Shown in pieces: positions 40,209-51,344 of a stretch of 64,000 nt of DNA (position 1 is the first letter of the stretch; each line of letters opens with the position of its first letter). The position numbers were made by a program, and so were the translations under genes. Origin of the DNA: Thalassocella blandensis. GTDB taxonomy: Bacteria > Pseudomonadota > Gammaproteobacteria > Pseudomonadales > Cellvibrionaceae. The DNA lies in NCBI GenBank assembly GCA_902141825.1, contig CABFPG010000001.1, positions 372,001 to 436,000 of the forward strand. The letters run 5' to 3'. Below the pieces are notes generated by a model. The model was not told where the DNA came from, ran no database searches, and saw nothing but the letters and a program-made list of their open reading frames with translations.

Positions 40209-40772
40209 CTTTATTTTCTCCCGAGTCAGGAAGCACTGCTTTCAAATCCATTGCAAACGTTGCCTGACCTTCTTCATCATCACTTCCAGATAATGCCTTA
40301 ACAGACTTCAAATTCGGGTCCGAGAACCAGTCGGATGCATCCAACTGTCTCATGAAAGAAGAAATTCGATTATTGGATTCACTGACCCCAACAATAGAAA
40401 ATACATTTCCCGAACGTTTGAGCGAAGTAATGTACACACCATCTGGTACCGCTTTCGCAAACTCGTCAAAGTAATGCACAATGATAGAACGCTTACCTTC
40501 CAAGTCCTGAATAACACGCATACGATCGAGAAGTTCACGTCGCTCTTTCTTTAGTCGCTGAATCTCTTCAACTTTTTTAGAGAGAAGTTTTATTTCATTA
40601 TCCAGAATCGCATTGCGCTCGCGTTGAGATGCAATAGCATTATCCACCGACTGCATCCAACCATAACAAATCAGTGCCGCCAAAATACATACGCCCGCGA
40701 GTTGAGTTAAAAACTCCTGCTTCTTCTCGCGACGATATTCTTCCCGCCAGGGAAGGAGGTTAATACGAGCCA

Positions 40773-40773
<1 letters not shown>
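40201..40773 (-). CDS. pilN: Type IV pilus assembly protein PilN
   Basis: PilN is a bitopic inner-membrane protein. Its N-terminal INLLPWREEYRREKK binds the groove of PilM, exactly as described for this family. A membrane helix (about 22-42), a coiled coil (about 43-95) and a periplasmic ferredoxin-like domain (about 95-180) follow in 190 residues. The pilM stop and the pilN start share one base (TAATG), so the pair is coupled. Confidence 0.96.
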
Positions 40774-41861
<1,088 letters not shown>

Positions 41862-41876
41862 TTAGCTTATGTTTAT

Positions 41877-41904
41877 GTTATAGCACTTTAAGTAAAACCT
41901 GCAA
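41877..41904 (-). promoter_or_regulatory. Candidate promoter for the pilMNOPQ-aroKB-damX operon
   Basis: The minus strand reads TTGCAG, a 16-base spacer, then TATAAC, about 37 bases upstream of the pilM start. On the plus strand a TATAAT at 41940-41945 lies 58 bases before ponA, but its -35 region is poor. The pair is therefore divergent, with the pilus operon likely to have the better promoter of the two. Confidence 0.5.
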
Positions 41905-42002
41905 CAATTGCACCCGTGTGTAAAGTGTGAAAAAGATCTTATAATGGCAATCAAACGATATTTAAAATCCAAAATTAACCATTTGAGCGATTTTTACCCT
42001 TC

Positions 42003-44591
42003 ATGAAATTAAAAAAATCTCTGGTCCTGAATGCGCTCTGGACCTTAATTATAGGCGCTGGATTCTCCTTTATGGTCTTATCTGGCTTTTATCTTTACCT
42101 GAGTCCACAGCTCCCACCCGTTGATTCTATTAAGGATTATCGACTTCAGACCCCACTTCGTATTTATTCGGCTGACCACAAGCTTATAGGTGAAATAGGT
42201 GAAAAACGGCGCATTCCGATATCGTTTGCGGAGATTCCACAAAGTTTTCACAATGCTTTGATCGCTGCCGAGGATGCTGACTTCTATTCACACAACGGCG
42301 TGTCGCTTAAAGGCTTATTTCGGGCTGCAGGTCAACTTATCTTAACCGGTAGAAAAGAGTCCGGAGGCAGCACTTTGACGATGCAGCTCACTCGGCACAT
42401 CTTTCTGTCGCTAAAACAAACATTCTCTCGAAAATTTAATGAAATATTACTGGCCATTCGAATTGAAAAAACCCTGAGCAAAGAAGAAATTTTTGAACTC
42501 TATTGCAATTATATGTTTTTAGGTAAGCGCGCCTACGGTATCCAGGCCGCAGCTGAGGTGTATTACGGCAAACCTATTGATCAATTAAGTCTAGCGCAAC
42601 ACGCGATGATCGTTGGCATATTCAAGGGGCCATCGACACTGAATCCGATTGCCAACCCCCAACGAGCCAAAGAACGTCGTAACTACATTCTTGGGCGCAT
42701 GCTAAAACTGAACTACATCAATGAAGCCGAGTATGAAGCAGCGGTGGTAGAGCCAGTTGTTGCGGAGTATCACGGTAATAAAATTGATGTAGACGCGCCA
42801 TATGTTGCAGAAATGGCCCGCCAGTTGGCTGTGGATTTATATGGAAATGATGCCTACACAGATGGCTATTCGGTCTACACCACCGTCGACAGTAAACTGC
42901 AAACCAAAGCGCAGGAAGCGGTGATCAATGGGCTGCTGGTATACGATTGGCGTCATGGTTACCGTGGACCAGAAATGAATATTGCCGGTGACCAGAGCAA
43001 AAGTAATGACTCACAAACCGAAGTTGGCACTGGAGAGATTAACCAGAAAAAATGGCTGGACACGCTGAAGACCTTACCCACATACGGCGGACTGCATCCC
43101 GCCGCCGTTACCCATATCGATGAAGAAAAAGTCACCGCCCTGCTCGAAGATGGGCAGTTGATAGACGTTCTCTGGGACAACGGGTTATCTTCAGCCTCAC
43201 GATATATTAATGAAAACGCTGTCGGAAAAAGCCCAGAAACCCCAGCGGATGTAGTGAATATCGGCGACATAATTCGCGTACGACCAGAGGCAGGCAAAGA
43301 TGAAACCGTCTGGCACTTAAGCCAGATACCGGAAGCTCAGTCCTCCCTCGTCGCACTTTCGCCTAAGAATGGCGCCATAATTTCACTAGTCGGTGGCTTT
43401 GATTTTAACTCCAGTAATTTCAACCGTCCGGTACAGGCCGCTCGACAGCCTGGCTCCAACTTCAAACCATTTATTTATACCGCGGCGCTCGAAAACGGCC
43501 TTACAGCAGCCACCATCATTAATGATGCGCCCATCGTCTTTGACGACTCCAAACTGGAAAGCGCCTGGCGCCCGGAAAATTCATCTGACAAATTTTATGG
43601 CCCCACAAGGCTAAGAGAGGCGCTATACCGCTCAATAAACCTTGTCAGTATACGTGTACTTGAACGAGTAGGCATCAGCAACGCAATTACCACCTTAGAG
43701 AAATTTGGCTTTAAAGAGGAAGACCTTCCGCGAGACCTGACTTTGGCTCTTGGTTCACACGCCATTACACAGTTAGACGTTGCAAAAGGCTACGCCGCAT
43801 TTGCCAATGGTGGTTATCGCGTTGAACCCTATGTAGTGGAAAGCATTTTCAACTACGAGGGCGATAAAGTGTACCAAGCCGCCCCCTTAACCGTCTGCAA
43901 AGCCTGTGATGAAGAAGATGCCCGTCAAAAAGCCATTGAAGAGTCAGAAAGACTCGACGAGGAGGCATTGGCCGACTCAGAATCTCAAGTACCCGAACCC
44001 CTGCTCTTCGATACAGACTACAACTTTATTGGTGACGCCTTTGCCGTAGACCTTCAAACCAAACAGATTCTTGGAATTGCCAAACCTGAAGATCTGCCCC
44101 GTGCGCCAAGAGTCATGAGTGAAGATGTCGCTTTTATCATAGACAGCATGATGAAGGATGTAATTCGCCGCGGCACAGGTATTAAAGCGAAGCAAGCCTT
44201 AAACAGATCAGACATCGCAGGTAAAACCGGCACAACCAACGGTCCGATAGATTCTTGGTTCTCAGGCTACCACCCTAATCTAGTGACCAGCACATGGCTC
44301 GGGTTCGATCAAAACAAATTACTGGGTCGACGTGAATTCGGCGGTACCGCCGCTCTGCCAATCTGGATCGACTACATGAAACTCGCACTGGCGAATGAAC
44401 CGATCGTCAACCGAATTCAACCCTCTAATGTTGTCTCTGTGAGAATCAATCCCGATACCGGTAAACGAGCGAAAATTGGTGATCCCGACGCGATTTTTGA
44501 AATATTCCGTACAGAAAACCTGCCGGAAATGGATGAAAACCCTGAGGTAGACCCATATTCTGAAGAAGTGATAACAGATGACCTCTTTTGA
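42003..44591 (+). CDS. ponA: Penicillin-binding protein 1A (bifunctional glycosyltransferase/transpeptidase)
   Basis: This class A PBP polymerises and cross-links peptidoglycan. In 862 residues it has a membrane anchor (about 10-32) and the GT51 glycosyltransferase domain (about 60-235) with EDADFYSHNGVS and GGSTLTMQLTRHIFL. An OB-fold insert covers about 310-430, and the transpeptidase domain has Ser485 in PGSNFKPF, an SxN motif (about 540, RSINLVS) and K741 in AGKTGTTNG. The C-terminus is acidic. The gene is divergent from pilM, as in E. coli (mrcA) and Pseudomonas, and ends at a bidirectional terminator shared with rpmE. Confidence 0.97.
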   Translation: MKLKKSLVLNALWTLIIGAGFSFMVLSGFYLYLSPQLPPVDSIKDYRLQTPLRIYSADHKLIGEIGEKRRIPISFAEIPQSFHNALIAAEDADFYSHNGVSLKGLFRAAGQLILTGRKESGGSTLTMQLTRHIFLSLKQTFSRKFNEILLAIRIEKTLSKEEIFELYCNYMFLGKRAYGIQAAAEVYYGKPIDQLSLAQHAMIVGIFKGPSTLNPIANPQRAKERRNYILGRMLKLNYINEAEYEAAVVEPVVAEYHGNKIDVDAPYVAEMARQLAVDLYGNDAYTDGYSVYTTVDSKLQTKAQEAVINGLLVYDWRHGYRGPEMNIAGDQSKSNDSQTEVGTGEINQKKWLDTLKTLPTYGGLHPAAVTHIDEEKVTALLEDGQLIDVLWDNGLSSASRYINENAVGKSPETPADVVNIGDIIRVRPEAGKDETVWHLSQIPEAQSSLVALSPKNGAIISLVGGFDFNSSNFNRPVQAARQPGSNFKPFIYTAALENGLTAATIINDAPIVFDDSKLESAWRPENSSDKFYGPTRLREALYRSINLVSIRVLERVGISNAITTLEKFGFKEEDLPRDLTLALGSHAITQLDVAKGYAAFANGGYRVEPYVVESIFNYEGDKVYQAAPLTVCKACDEEDARQKAIEESERLDEEALADSESQVPEPLLFDTDYNFIGDAFAVDLQTKQILGIAKPEDLPRAPRVMSEDVAFIIDSMMKDVIRRGTGIKAKQALNRSDIAGKTGTTNGPIDSWFSGYHPNLVTSTWLGFDQNKLLGRREFGGTAALPIWIDYMKLALANEPIVNRIQPSNVVSVRINPDTGKRAKIGDPDAIFEIFRTENLPEMDENPEVDPYSEEVITDDLF

Positions 44592-44647
44592 GGTCATCAA
44601 CAACAACTACAATGCGTCATTATCTCTGAAACACAAGTAACAAACAC

Positions 44648-44675
44648 AAAAAAGCCGGCAATTGCCGGCTTTTTT
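44648..44675. terminator. Bidirectional terminator between ponA and rpmE
   Basis: AAAAAAGCCGGC and GCCGGCTTTTTT pair around a 4-base AATT loop, with T-runs after the stem on both strands. It lies between the convergent genes ponA (stop 44591) and rpmE (stop 44706). Confidence 0.92.
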
Positions 44676-44705
44676 TGAATTTGCTTTCTAGCGTATTGGG
44701 CAGTA

Positions 44706-44918
44706 TTAGTTGCCAGAACGACGAGAAAAACGCTTCTTGAAACGATCGATACGACCGCCGCTGTCCAATACTTTTTGCTTACCCGTGTAAAATGGGTGGC
44801 ATTGTGAACAAACATCAATATGGATGTCTTTTGCAATAGTGGAACGGGTTTCAATTTCGTTACCGCAGCTACAAGTCGCCTTGATCGCTTCGTATTTCGG
44901 TTGGATATCCGCTTTCAT
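44706..44918 (-). CDS. rpmE: 50S ribosomal protein L31
   Basis: L31 bridges the ribosomal subunits. The 70-residue protein is the zinc-containing (C+) type with Cys16 and Cys18 in TCSCGN and Cys37 and Cys40 in [11 protein letters not shown]. The C-terminus is basic (RFKKRFSRR). The start is ATG at 44918 (MKADIQPKY), preceded by a GAGG-like site, and the frame upstream is not conserved. L31 paralogues without zinc ligands are common under zinc limitation, but none is visible here. It is convergent with ponA and divergent from priA, a conserved arrangement. The 171-base gap to priA shows no obvious element. Confidence 0.97.
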   Translation of the reverse strand: MKADIQPKYEAIKATCSCGNEIETRSTIAKDIHIDVCSQCHPFYTGKQKVLDSGGRIDRFKKRFSRRSGN

Positions 44919-45089
44919 TGTGTGCCTCTTCAAATGTGCTGTGTATCGCCACCCGATCTTGTGCCGAGCACCATACACGATTAAGGTAATGGGCTGTCAA
45001 AACAGAGCGCGCATACTAGTCATAAAAGAACAGCAGCGCAAGCACCTAACCACACCAACTGGCAACTTTTTAAGCAAAATAACAAATTA

Positions 45090-47303
45090 ATGTCCAATTT
45101 GACCTATGTTAGGGTGGCAGTACCTTTCGCCCTACGAACTACCTATAGTTATTCCATTGATACCGATCAACCGATTCTTGCCGGCCAGCGGGTAAGAGTC
45201 AACTTTCGCCAACGCGATATCACAGCCATTATCACTGAAGTCGACACAACTGAGACATTGGATAAGAGTAAAATTAAGCCCATTTTGGAGGTGCTGGACA
45301 CGACCCCCGTATTCAGCCAGGACCTTTTGCAATTGGCGTTGTGGGCAGCAAATTACTACCACCATCCACTGGGTGAAGTTCTGTTCTCTGCACTTCCGGC
45401 TCAGCTAAGAGAAGGGAAAAGTCTGCCAACCCACACATATTGGGAGCTGACGGTCGAAGGCAAGGGGCTGCCAGAAGGCGCTTTAAAGCGCGCAAAAAAA
45501 CAAAATCGGGTATTGCAGCACCTGCTAAAGCATCATCAGCTTGGCGAGCTGGATTTGTCTCAGCTAGACATCCAAAAAGCGACGTTAAAAGCCATGCAGG
45601 ACAAAGGGCTGATTAAGCGGAAAGAAAAACCCCTTAGCGCGGAACAAGCGTCTTCCGCTGACACCATATTCCATCAATCGCCTTTGCCACTGAACCCGGA
45701 ACAACAAAAAGCCGTAGAGCAAATTCGCTACCACCAGTTTGGTTGTTATTTGCTACATGGCATTACTGGGAGCGGCAAGACAGAAGTCTACCTGCACATT
45801 ATCGCAAGAGCTCTACAGGCCGGTAAACAGGCTTTGGTTTTGATTCCAGAGATTGGTTTGAGTCCGCAGACTTTCGCTCGTTTTGAACGTCGTTTCAACA
45901 CGCATATATGCGAATTACACTCTAATATCAGCGAATCAAAGCGTACACAAAACTGGATACTGGCAAAAAATGGGCAAGCCAAAATTATAATTGGAACTCG
46001 ACTTGCGTCTCTAACCCCCATTCCGAATCTCGGTGTTATCATCATTGATGAAGAGCACGATCGCTCTTACAAACAACAGGACAGCTTCCGCTATTCCGCA
46101 CGAGATATTTCCATCTATCGGGCTAATAAAGCCAACATTCCTATCGTATTGGGAAGCGCTACCCCTTCTTTGGAAAGCTACGCGAATGCTATACATCAAC
46201 GATATCAACATCTCACACTGACTGAACGGGCCGGTGACGCTATTCCCCCTGCTATTCATATTCAGGATTTGAAGGGTAAAAAAATTACCGCTGGGCTGAC
46301 AGACGAAACCCTGCAAAAAGTTCAACAAACACTGGACTCCCGTCAGCAAGCACTGATATTTGTTAATCGCCGAGGCTATGCTCCAGCGCTTATCTGTCAT
46401 ACTTGTGGCTGGTGCGCCCAGTGCCGCCACTGCGACACTAAAATGACAGTTCATCGTCAACCGGCCCATTTACGATGCCACCACTGCGACCGCCAGAATA
46501 CGATACCGAAACATTGTCCGAACTGTAAAAATCATAATTTTGTGACAGCAGGATTTGGAACTGAGCAACTGGAATTAGAGTTACAACAGATGTTTAGTGG
46601 AATCGAGGTGATCCGTATAGACAGGGATACCACTAAAACCCGCACGGGCATGATCGAAAAATTATCAGCGGCTCATACAGACCAGCCATGTATTTTTGTC
46701 GGGACGCAAATGCTGGCTAAAGGCCATCACTTGCCAAACCTCAATCTAGTCGTAATTGTAGATGCTGACCACGGTTTGTTAAGCCCGGATTTTCGAGGCC
46801 TGGAACAAGCGGGGCAGCTTATTACTCAGGTCGCAGGACGTGCAGGTAGAGAAGCAACACAAGGTGAGGTTATTATCCAAACCCACAAACCCGAGCATCC
46901 CATGTTGGAATTATTATTACACCGCGGATATTCAGCGTTTGCCAAAGAATTACTACAGCAAAGGGAACAAGGCCAACTTCCACCCTACTGGTTTTTAACT
47001 TCAATCAAAGCGGAAAGTAAACGTGCAGCGAATGCGGTCGAATGTTTAAAAGTGGCGAAAGAAATCCTCCTTGCCATTCAGCATCACGCAGCAAATACCT
47101 CCCCCATAGAGATACAATTAATCGGGCCTGCCCCCGCCGCTATCGAGAAGGTCAATGAACGTTACCGATATATTCTGCACTTTAAAACACGTGATAGAAA
47201 AGTCATGCATGTGGGTATTTCATATTTAATTCAACAAATGGAACACCACCCTATTACCAAGCGCTGTAAATGGGTAATTGATGTGGACAGCGTGCAAGAT
47301 TAG
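45090..47303 (+). CDS. priA: Primosomal replication restart helicase PriA
   Basis: PriA recognises stalled forks and reloads DnaB. The 737-residue protein begins with the 3'-end binding domain (about 1-105) and a winged helix. The helicase core carries Walker A GITGSGKTEVYL, the Walker B-type DEEHDRSYKQQD and GSATPSLES. The cysteine clusters (CHTCGWCAQCRHC and CHHC...CPNC, zinc) and the C-terminal helicase motifs (VGTQMLAKGHHLPNL, QVAGRAGR) follow. Since priB is absent between rpsF and rpsR, restart here would use PriA in a PriB-independent way. Confidence 0.97.
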   Translation: MSNLTYVRVAVPFALRTTYSYSIDTDQPILAGQRVRVNFRQRDITAIITEVDTTETLDKSKIKPILEVLDTTPVFSQDLLQLALWAANYYHHPLGEVLFSALPAQLREGKSLPTHTYWELTVEGKGLPEGALKRAKKQNRVLQHLLKHHQLGELDLSQLDIQKATLKAMQDKGLIKRKEKPLSAEQASSADTIFHQSPLPLNPEQQKAVEQIRYHQFGCYLLHGITGSGKTEVYLHIIARALQAGKQALVLIPEIGLSPQTFARFERRFNTHICELHSNISESKRTQNWILAKNGQAKIIIGTRLASLTPIPNLGVIIIDEEHDRSYKQQDSFRYSARDISIYRANKANIPIVLGSATPSLESYANAIHQRYQHLTLTERAGDAIPPAIHIQDLKGKKITAGLTDETLQKVQQTLDSRQQALIFVNRRGYAPALICHTCGWCAQCRHCDTKMTVHRQPAHLRCHHCDRQNTIPKHCPNCKNHNFVTAGFGTEQLELELQQMFSGIEVIRIDRDTTKTRTGMIEKLSAAHTDQPCIFVGTQMLAKGHHLPNLNLVVIVDADHGLLSPDFRGLEQAGQLITQVAGRAGREATQGEVIIQTHKPEHPMLELLLHRGYSAFAKELLQQREQGQLPPYWFLTSIKAESKRAANAVECLKVAKEILLAIQHHAANTSPIEIQLIGPAPAAIEKVNERYRYILHFKTRDRKVMHVGISYLIQQMEHHPITKRCKWVIDVDSVQD

Positions 47304-47491
47304 GCAAATTAACCTATTCACAGATAGCGCATCGGGGTGAAAAGAAAACTTATTTTAAGCGCAAAACATGATAGGCTTTCGCCCGCAAAAAAAGAGCGGC
47401 CTACGACAACCTTGCCCCGAATTAACGCCCGCTTAATTTGCGAGACATTTGAATATTCACAATCGAAAGAAAAGCAAGCATAAAGGTTACC

Positions 47492-48043
47492 ATGGCAGCA
47501 GAACACTCCCGAAGATCCCAAGCCAGTCGTCGCACAGCGGAAACACGTGTTCCCGCCTGGGTTTGGTTATTCACCGGCACAGTACTTGGGGCGTTTATCA
47601 TGTTTCTGGTTCATCTGTCAGAAGTTAATACCAAGGTAACCGACACCACCGCAAGCTCCGGTAAAGAAGTTAAAACCGAAGACAAACCAAAACAAAGCCC
47701 ACGCTTTGACTTTTATGACTTACTGAAAGAGACTCAGGTATCCGTTCCAGAAACGAGTCAGGAAATCAAGAAAGCCGTGGAACAAAAGCCGGCCGAGAAC
47801 ACTGAGTTTATTTTACAGGTCGCCTCTTTTAAATCCCAGGAAGATGCTGAACGCCTTCGAGCGGAATTAATACTGCTCAATCTGGAAGCCAAGACCGAAC
47901 AGGCAAAAATTCGCAACGGCGAAACCTGGCATCGCGTTTTAGTCGGCCCGTTTACCTCTCACTCCAAACTGGCAAAAGCACGTAGTACCCTGCTTTCGAA
48001 TAATCACGAAGCGTTAGTTCTCAAGCGCCGTCCTGAAGCCTGA
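47492..48043 (+). CDS. ftsN: FtsN-like SPOR-domain cell division protein
   Basis: FtsN activates septal peptidoglycan synthesis. This 183-residue protein has a basic cytoplasmic N-terminus, one membrane helix (about 22-42), a short periplasmic linker, the RFDFYDLLKE motif at residues 71-80 and a SPOR domain (about 105-180; FILQVASFKSQEDAERLRAE, WHRVLVGPF). The RFDFY motif matches the essential FtsN segment known from Pseudomonas-type proteins. The gene is much shorter than E. coli ftsN (319 residues). It lies between priA and hslV; in Pseudomonas argS lies between priA and this gene, but here it is absent. Upstream, 47304-47491 holds no clear signal. Confidence 0.8.
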   Translation: MAAEHSRRSQASRRTAETRVPAWVWLFTGTVLGAFIMFLVHLSEVNTKVTDTTASSGKEVKTEDKPKQSPRFDFYDLLKETQVSVPETSQEIKKAVEQKPAENTEFILQVASFKSQEDAERLRAELILLNLEAKTEQAKIRNGETWHRVLVGPFTSHSKLAKARSTLLSNNHEALVLKRRPEA

Positions 48044-48067
48044 GCTCGTCGAACCTTATTGAACACG

Positions 48068-48095
48068 CTTGAAATCTGGTGGTTCAACCCCACTA
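48068..48095 (+). promoter_or_regulatory. Heat-shock (sigma-32) promoter for hslVU
   Basis: CTTGAAA at 48068-48074, a 13-base spacer and CCCCACTA at 48088-48095 match the RpoH consensus (CTTGAAA, 11-16 bases, CCCCATnT) almost perfectly. It lies about 57 bases before the hslV start codon. HslVU is a known RpoH target in E. coli. Confidence 0.85.
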
Positions 48096-48151
48096 AGAGC
48101 TACACGCTACAACAAATTTCAAGCAATCGAATTTCAGTATAAGGATCAATC

Positions 48152-48691
48152 GTGGAACAATACCGAGGCACCACAATTCTCTCCGTAAGACGTGGCAACA
48201 GCGTTGTTATTGGTGGAGATGGCCAAGTTTCGCTGGGCAACACCATTATGAAAGGGAATGCCCGTAAAGTCCGCCGACTCTATAAAGACCAGGTCATCGC
48301 AGGATTTGCTGGAGGCACCGCAGACGCATTTACCCTGTTCGAGCGCTTTGAAGCAAAACTGGAAATGCACGGCGGACAATTAGTACGCGCAGCTGTTGAG
48401 TTGGCAAAAGACTGGCGCACAGATCGCGCTTTACGACGCCTGGAAGCACTGCTGGCAGTGGCAGACAAAGAAGCCTCTCTCATCGTCACCGGTAATGGTG
48501 ATGTGATTCAACCAGAAGACGACCTGATAGCCATTGGCTCTGGTGGTGCATTTGCACAATCCGCGGCTCGTGCCTTGCTAGAAAACACAGATCTGGACGC
48601 CAAAGACATTGTTAAAAAAGGTCTGACGATTGCCGGCGACATCTGCGTCTACACCAACCACAATCACACCATTGAAGAACTTTCCTTCTAA
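48152..48691 (+). CDS. hslV: ATP-dependent protease subunit HslV
   Basis: HslV (ClpQ) is a threonine protease of the proteasome type that forms a double hexamer with HslU. The 179 residues begin [15 protein letters not shown]. The expected N-terminal nucleophile Thr7 follows a 6-residue propeptide that must be removed, unlike E. coli where only Met is removed. [25 protein letters not shown] and [18 protein letters not shown] are conserved. The start is a GTG at 48152. It is followed by hslU after a 22-base gap. Confidence 0.97.
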   Translation: MEQYRGTTILSVRRGNSVVIGGDGQVSLGNTIMKGNARKVRRLYKDQVIAGFAGGTADAFTLFERFEAKLEMHGGQLVRAAVELAKDWRTDRALRRLEALLAVADKEASLIVTGNGDVIQPEDDLIAIGSGGAFAQSAARALLENTDLDAKDIVKKGLTIAGDICVYTNHNHTIEELSF

Positions 48692-48713
48692 CACTGAAGT
48701 TAACGAGTTTCCT

Positions 48714-50030
48714 ATGTCCCAAATGACACCTCGTGAGATAGTACACGAATTAGACAAGCACATCGTAGGTCAAACGGATGCAAAAAAGGCCGTGGCTATT
48801 GCACTGCGCAATCGCTGGCGTCGAATGCAGCTGAGTGGAGACCTGCGCAACGAAATCACCCCAAAGAACATTCTCATGATTGGTCCAACCGGGGTGGGCA
48901 AAACAGAAATCGCCAGAAGACTGGCAAAGCTCGCCAACGCTCCTTTTGTCAAAGTGGAAGCCACCAAATTTACAGAGGTTGGTTATGTTGGGAGAGACGT
49001 TGAATCCATAATTCGCGATCTGGTAGATCGATCCATTAAGCTGTATCGCGAACAGGAAATGACGAAGGTAAAACACCGGGCCCAGGAAGCGGCTGAAGAA
49101 CGCATTTTAGATGCTCTATTACCACCAGCACGATCTACGGAAGAAGCCAATCAGGAAAGCAATACGCGGCAAATATTCCGTAAAAAATTCCGTGAGGGAG
49201 AGCTGGATGATAAAGAAATAGAAGTCGATGTCGCCGCAGCACAAGTTGGCGTGGAAATAATGGCGCCTCCGGGGATGGAGGATATGACGAGCCAACTGCA
49301 AAACATGTTTTCGTCTATGTCTTCTGGAAAAACCAAAAAAGTTAAAATGCCGGTCAAAAAAGCCTTCAAAAAACTGACGGATGAAGAAGCCAGCAAACTT
49401 ATCAATGAAGAAGAATTAAAAGTTCGCGCGATTGAAGCTGCCGAGCAAAACGGCATTGTGTTTATTGATGAAATTGACAAAGTCAGCAAACGCGAAGGCT
49501 CCTCCGGTGCAGACGTTTCGCGCGAAGGTGTGCAACGTGATTTATTGCCCCTCATTGAAGGCTGCACGGTAAGCACCAAACATGGAATGATCAAAACTGA
49601 TCATATTTTATTTATCGCCTCTGGCGCATTTCACCTGTCCAAACCGTCCGATCTGATTCCGGAATTACAGGGCAGGCTGCCTATTCGCGTTGAACTCAAA
49701 GCGCTGACACCCGATGATTTTGAACGCATATTAACTGAGCCCGACGCCTCTCTTACAGAGCAGCACCAAGCTCTGCTCGCAACAGAAGGCGTCACCATCA
49801 GCTTTACCGAAGATGGCATTCGAAAAATCGCGGAGATTGCTTACAAAGTCAATGAGAGCACAGAAAATATCGGTGCCCGCCGACTGCACACCGTGCTGGA
49901 AAAGCTGCTGGAAGAGATCTCTTACGATACCGACGGACAAGACCGAAGCTTTTCCGTTGATGCAGCCTTTGTTGAAAGTCAATTAAATGAACTGGCTCAA
50001 AATGAAGATCTTAGTCGCTTTATTCTCTAG
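48714..50030 (+). CDS. hslU: ATP-dependent protease ATPase subunit HslU
   Basis: HslU (ClpY) is the AAA+ unfoldase that feeds substrates to HslV. The 438-residue protein has Walker [15 protein letters not shown], the GYVGRD pore motif, an intermediate domain (about 110-240), Walker [10 protein letters not shown] and the C-terminal sensor-2 region with [13 protein letters not shown]. The C-terminus ends DLSRFIL, the tail that opens HslV. The start is ATG at 48714 ([13 protein letters not shown]). The pair follows the sigma-32 promoter upstream of hslV. Confidence 0.98.
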   Translation: MSQMTPREIVHELDKHIVGQTDAKKAVAIALRNRWRRMQLSGDLRNEITPKNILMIGPTGVGKTEIARRLAKLANAPFVKVEATKFTEVGYVGRDVESIIRDLVDRSIKLYREQEMTKVKHRAQEAAEERILDALLPPARSTEEANQESNTRQIFRKKFREGELDDKEIEVDVAAAQVGVEIMAPPGMEDMTSQLQNMFSSMSSGKTKKVKMPVKKAFKKLTDEEASKLINEEELKVRAIEAAEQNGIVFIDEIDKVSKREGSSGADVSREGVQRDLLPLIEGCTVSTKHGMIKTDHILFIASGAFHLSKPSDLIPELQGRLPIRVELKALTPDDFERILTEPDASLTEQHQALLATEGVTISFTEDGIRKIAEIAYKVNESTENIGARRLHTVLEKLLEEISYDTDGQDRSFSVDAAFVESQLNELAQNEDLSRFIL

Positions 50031-50053
50031 TGATCATACCCGGTCAAAGCTGA

Positions 50054-50449
50054 ATGAACCCACCAAGTAAAATAAAGCTCCATCGCCGAACTCAGGTGCT
50101 GGAGCTTGAATTTCAAACGGCTGATGAGGCTGAACCGCAAGCCTATGAGTTAAGCGCAGAATTTCTGCGGGTACAATCCCCTTCTGCCGAAGTAAAAGGT
50201 CACGGACCTGGCCAGGAAGTTCTGCAGCTCAACAAGCAATCTGTAGCAATTACCGGCATCGAAGCGCAAGGGAATTATGCAATCAAAATCATCTTCAGTG
50301 ACGGACATGATTCCGGTATATACACGTGGCAATACCTCTACCACCTGGCCACCCAGCAAGTAAATCTCTGGCAGGAATATCAGGCAAAGGTAAAACATCA
50401 CGAAGAAACCAAAGATATGCAAGCCATTAAATGGATTTCACCGCAATAA
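50054..50449 (+). CDS. DUF971 family protein
   Basis: A 131-residue protein of the DUF971 family (gamma-butyrobetaine hydroxylase-like N-terminal domain). Visible conserved features are LELEFQTADEAEPQAYELSA, LRVQSPSAEV, the paired segment GNYAIKIIFSDGHDSGIYTW and YLYHL. These domains bind a metal in some relatives, but its function alone is unknown. It follows hslU by 23 bases and so is likely read with it. HslU-DUF971 adjacency is widespread in proteobacteria. Confidence 0.9.
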   Translation: MNPPSKIKLHRRTQVLELEFQTADEAEPQAYELSAEFLRVQSPSAEVKGHGPGQEVLQLNKQSVAITGIEAQGNYAIKIIFSDGHDSGIYTWQYLYHLATQQVNLWQEYQAKVKHHEETKDMQAIKWISPQ

Positions 50450-50593
50450 CACCCTCGAAGAGCAATCAAATTGCTCACTCGGGCTCACTTGCCCTATCAG
50501 GCTTAATAGACACGCGACACCATTGGCAATGCACGCTAGAATAACCTTTCATCCACACAGCTTGATTCTGCCAGCAACACAAATGGGGGCCAT

Positions 50594-51343
50594 ATGGCTG
50601 AGAACGACACAACTCATTTCGGTTATCAAACCGTAAAAGCATCTGAAAAGGCCGGCCGTGTAGCAGGTGTATTTCATTCCGTCGCCGCAAAATATGACAT
50701 GATGAACGATCTGATGTCTGGTGGTATCCATAGAATTTGGAAACGTTTTACGATAGAAGTTTCCGGTGTTCGTCCAGGCAATAAGGTTCTCGACATCGCA
50801 GGCGGAACCGGTGATCTCAGCGCAAAATTTGCCCGGCTGGTAGGACAGGATGGCAGTGTCGTACTGGCCGACATTAACGAATCCATGCTGAAAGTAGGAC
50901 GCGACAAGCTGATAGACCTCGGGCATGCTGGAAATATCACCTACGCCCAGGCAGACGCACAATATTTACCTTTCCCAGACAACACTTTTGACTGCATTAC
51001 CATTGCTTTCGGCCTGCGAAACGTTACGGACAAAGATCTGGCACTGCGCTCTATGTATCGCGTATTAAAACCCGGCGGCCGTTTACTTGTACTTGAGTTT
51101 TCCAAACCTCAGCACCAGATGCTGGAAAAAATCTACGATGTTTATTCCTTTAACCTGCTGCCAGTCATGGGTAAGCTCGTCGCCAATGATTCCGAGAGCT
51201 ATCGCTACCTTGCCGAAAGCATTCGGATGCATCCGGATCAGGAAACATTGAAATCCATGATGACAGACGCCGGATTTAGCCAGTGCAAGTTTTACAATAT
51301 GACCGGCGGTATAGTTGCTCTCCACAAAGGGTTGAAGGCCTGA
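50594..51343 (+). CDS. ubiE: Ubiquinone/menaquinone biosynthesis C-methyltransferase UbiE
   Basis: UbiE methylates the C2 position of the quinone ring using SAM. The 249 residues show [22 protein letters not shown], the SAM-binding [23 protein letters not shown], and [12 protein letters not shown], all UbiE hallmarks. GGGGG precedes the ATG. It begins the ubiE-ubiJ-ubiB operon. The 144-base gap from the DUF971 gene contains no obvious terminator. Confidence 0.98.
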   Translation: MAENDTTHFGYQTVKASEKAGRVAGVFHSVAAKYDMMNDLMSGGIHRIWKRFTIEVSGVRPGNKVLDIAGGTGDLSAKFARLVGQDGSVVLADINESMLKVGRDKLIDLGHAGNITYAQADAQYLPFPDNTFDCITIAFGLRNVTDKDLALRSMYRVLKPGGRLLVLEFSKPQHQMLEKIYDVYSFNLLPVMGKLVANDSESYRYLAESIRMHPDQETLKSMMTDAGFSQCKFYNMTGGIVALHKGLKA

Positions 51344-51344
51344 C

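Noticed and set aside
47304-47441. GCAAATTAA/TTAATTTGC inverted repeat around the priA-ftsN gap
   Set aside because: The arms are AT-rich and 120 bases apart, so chance is likely.
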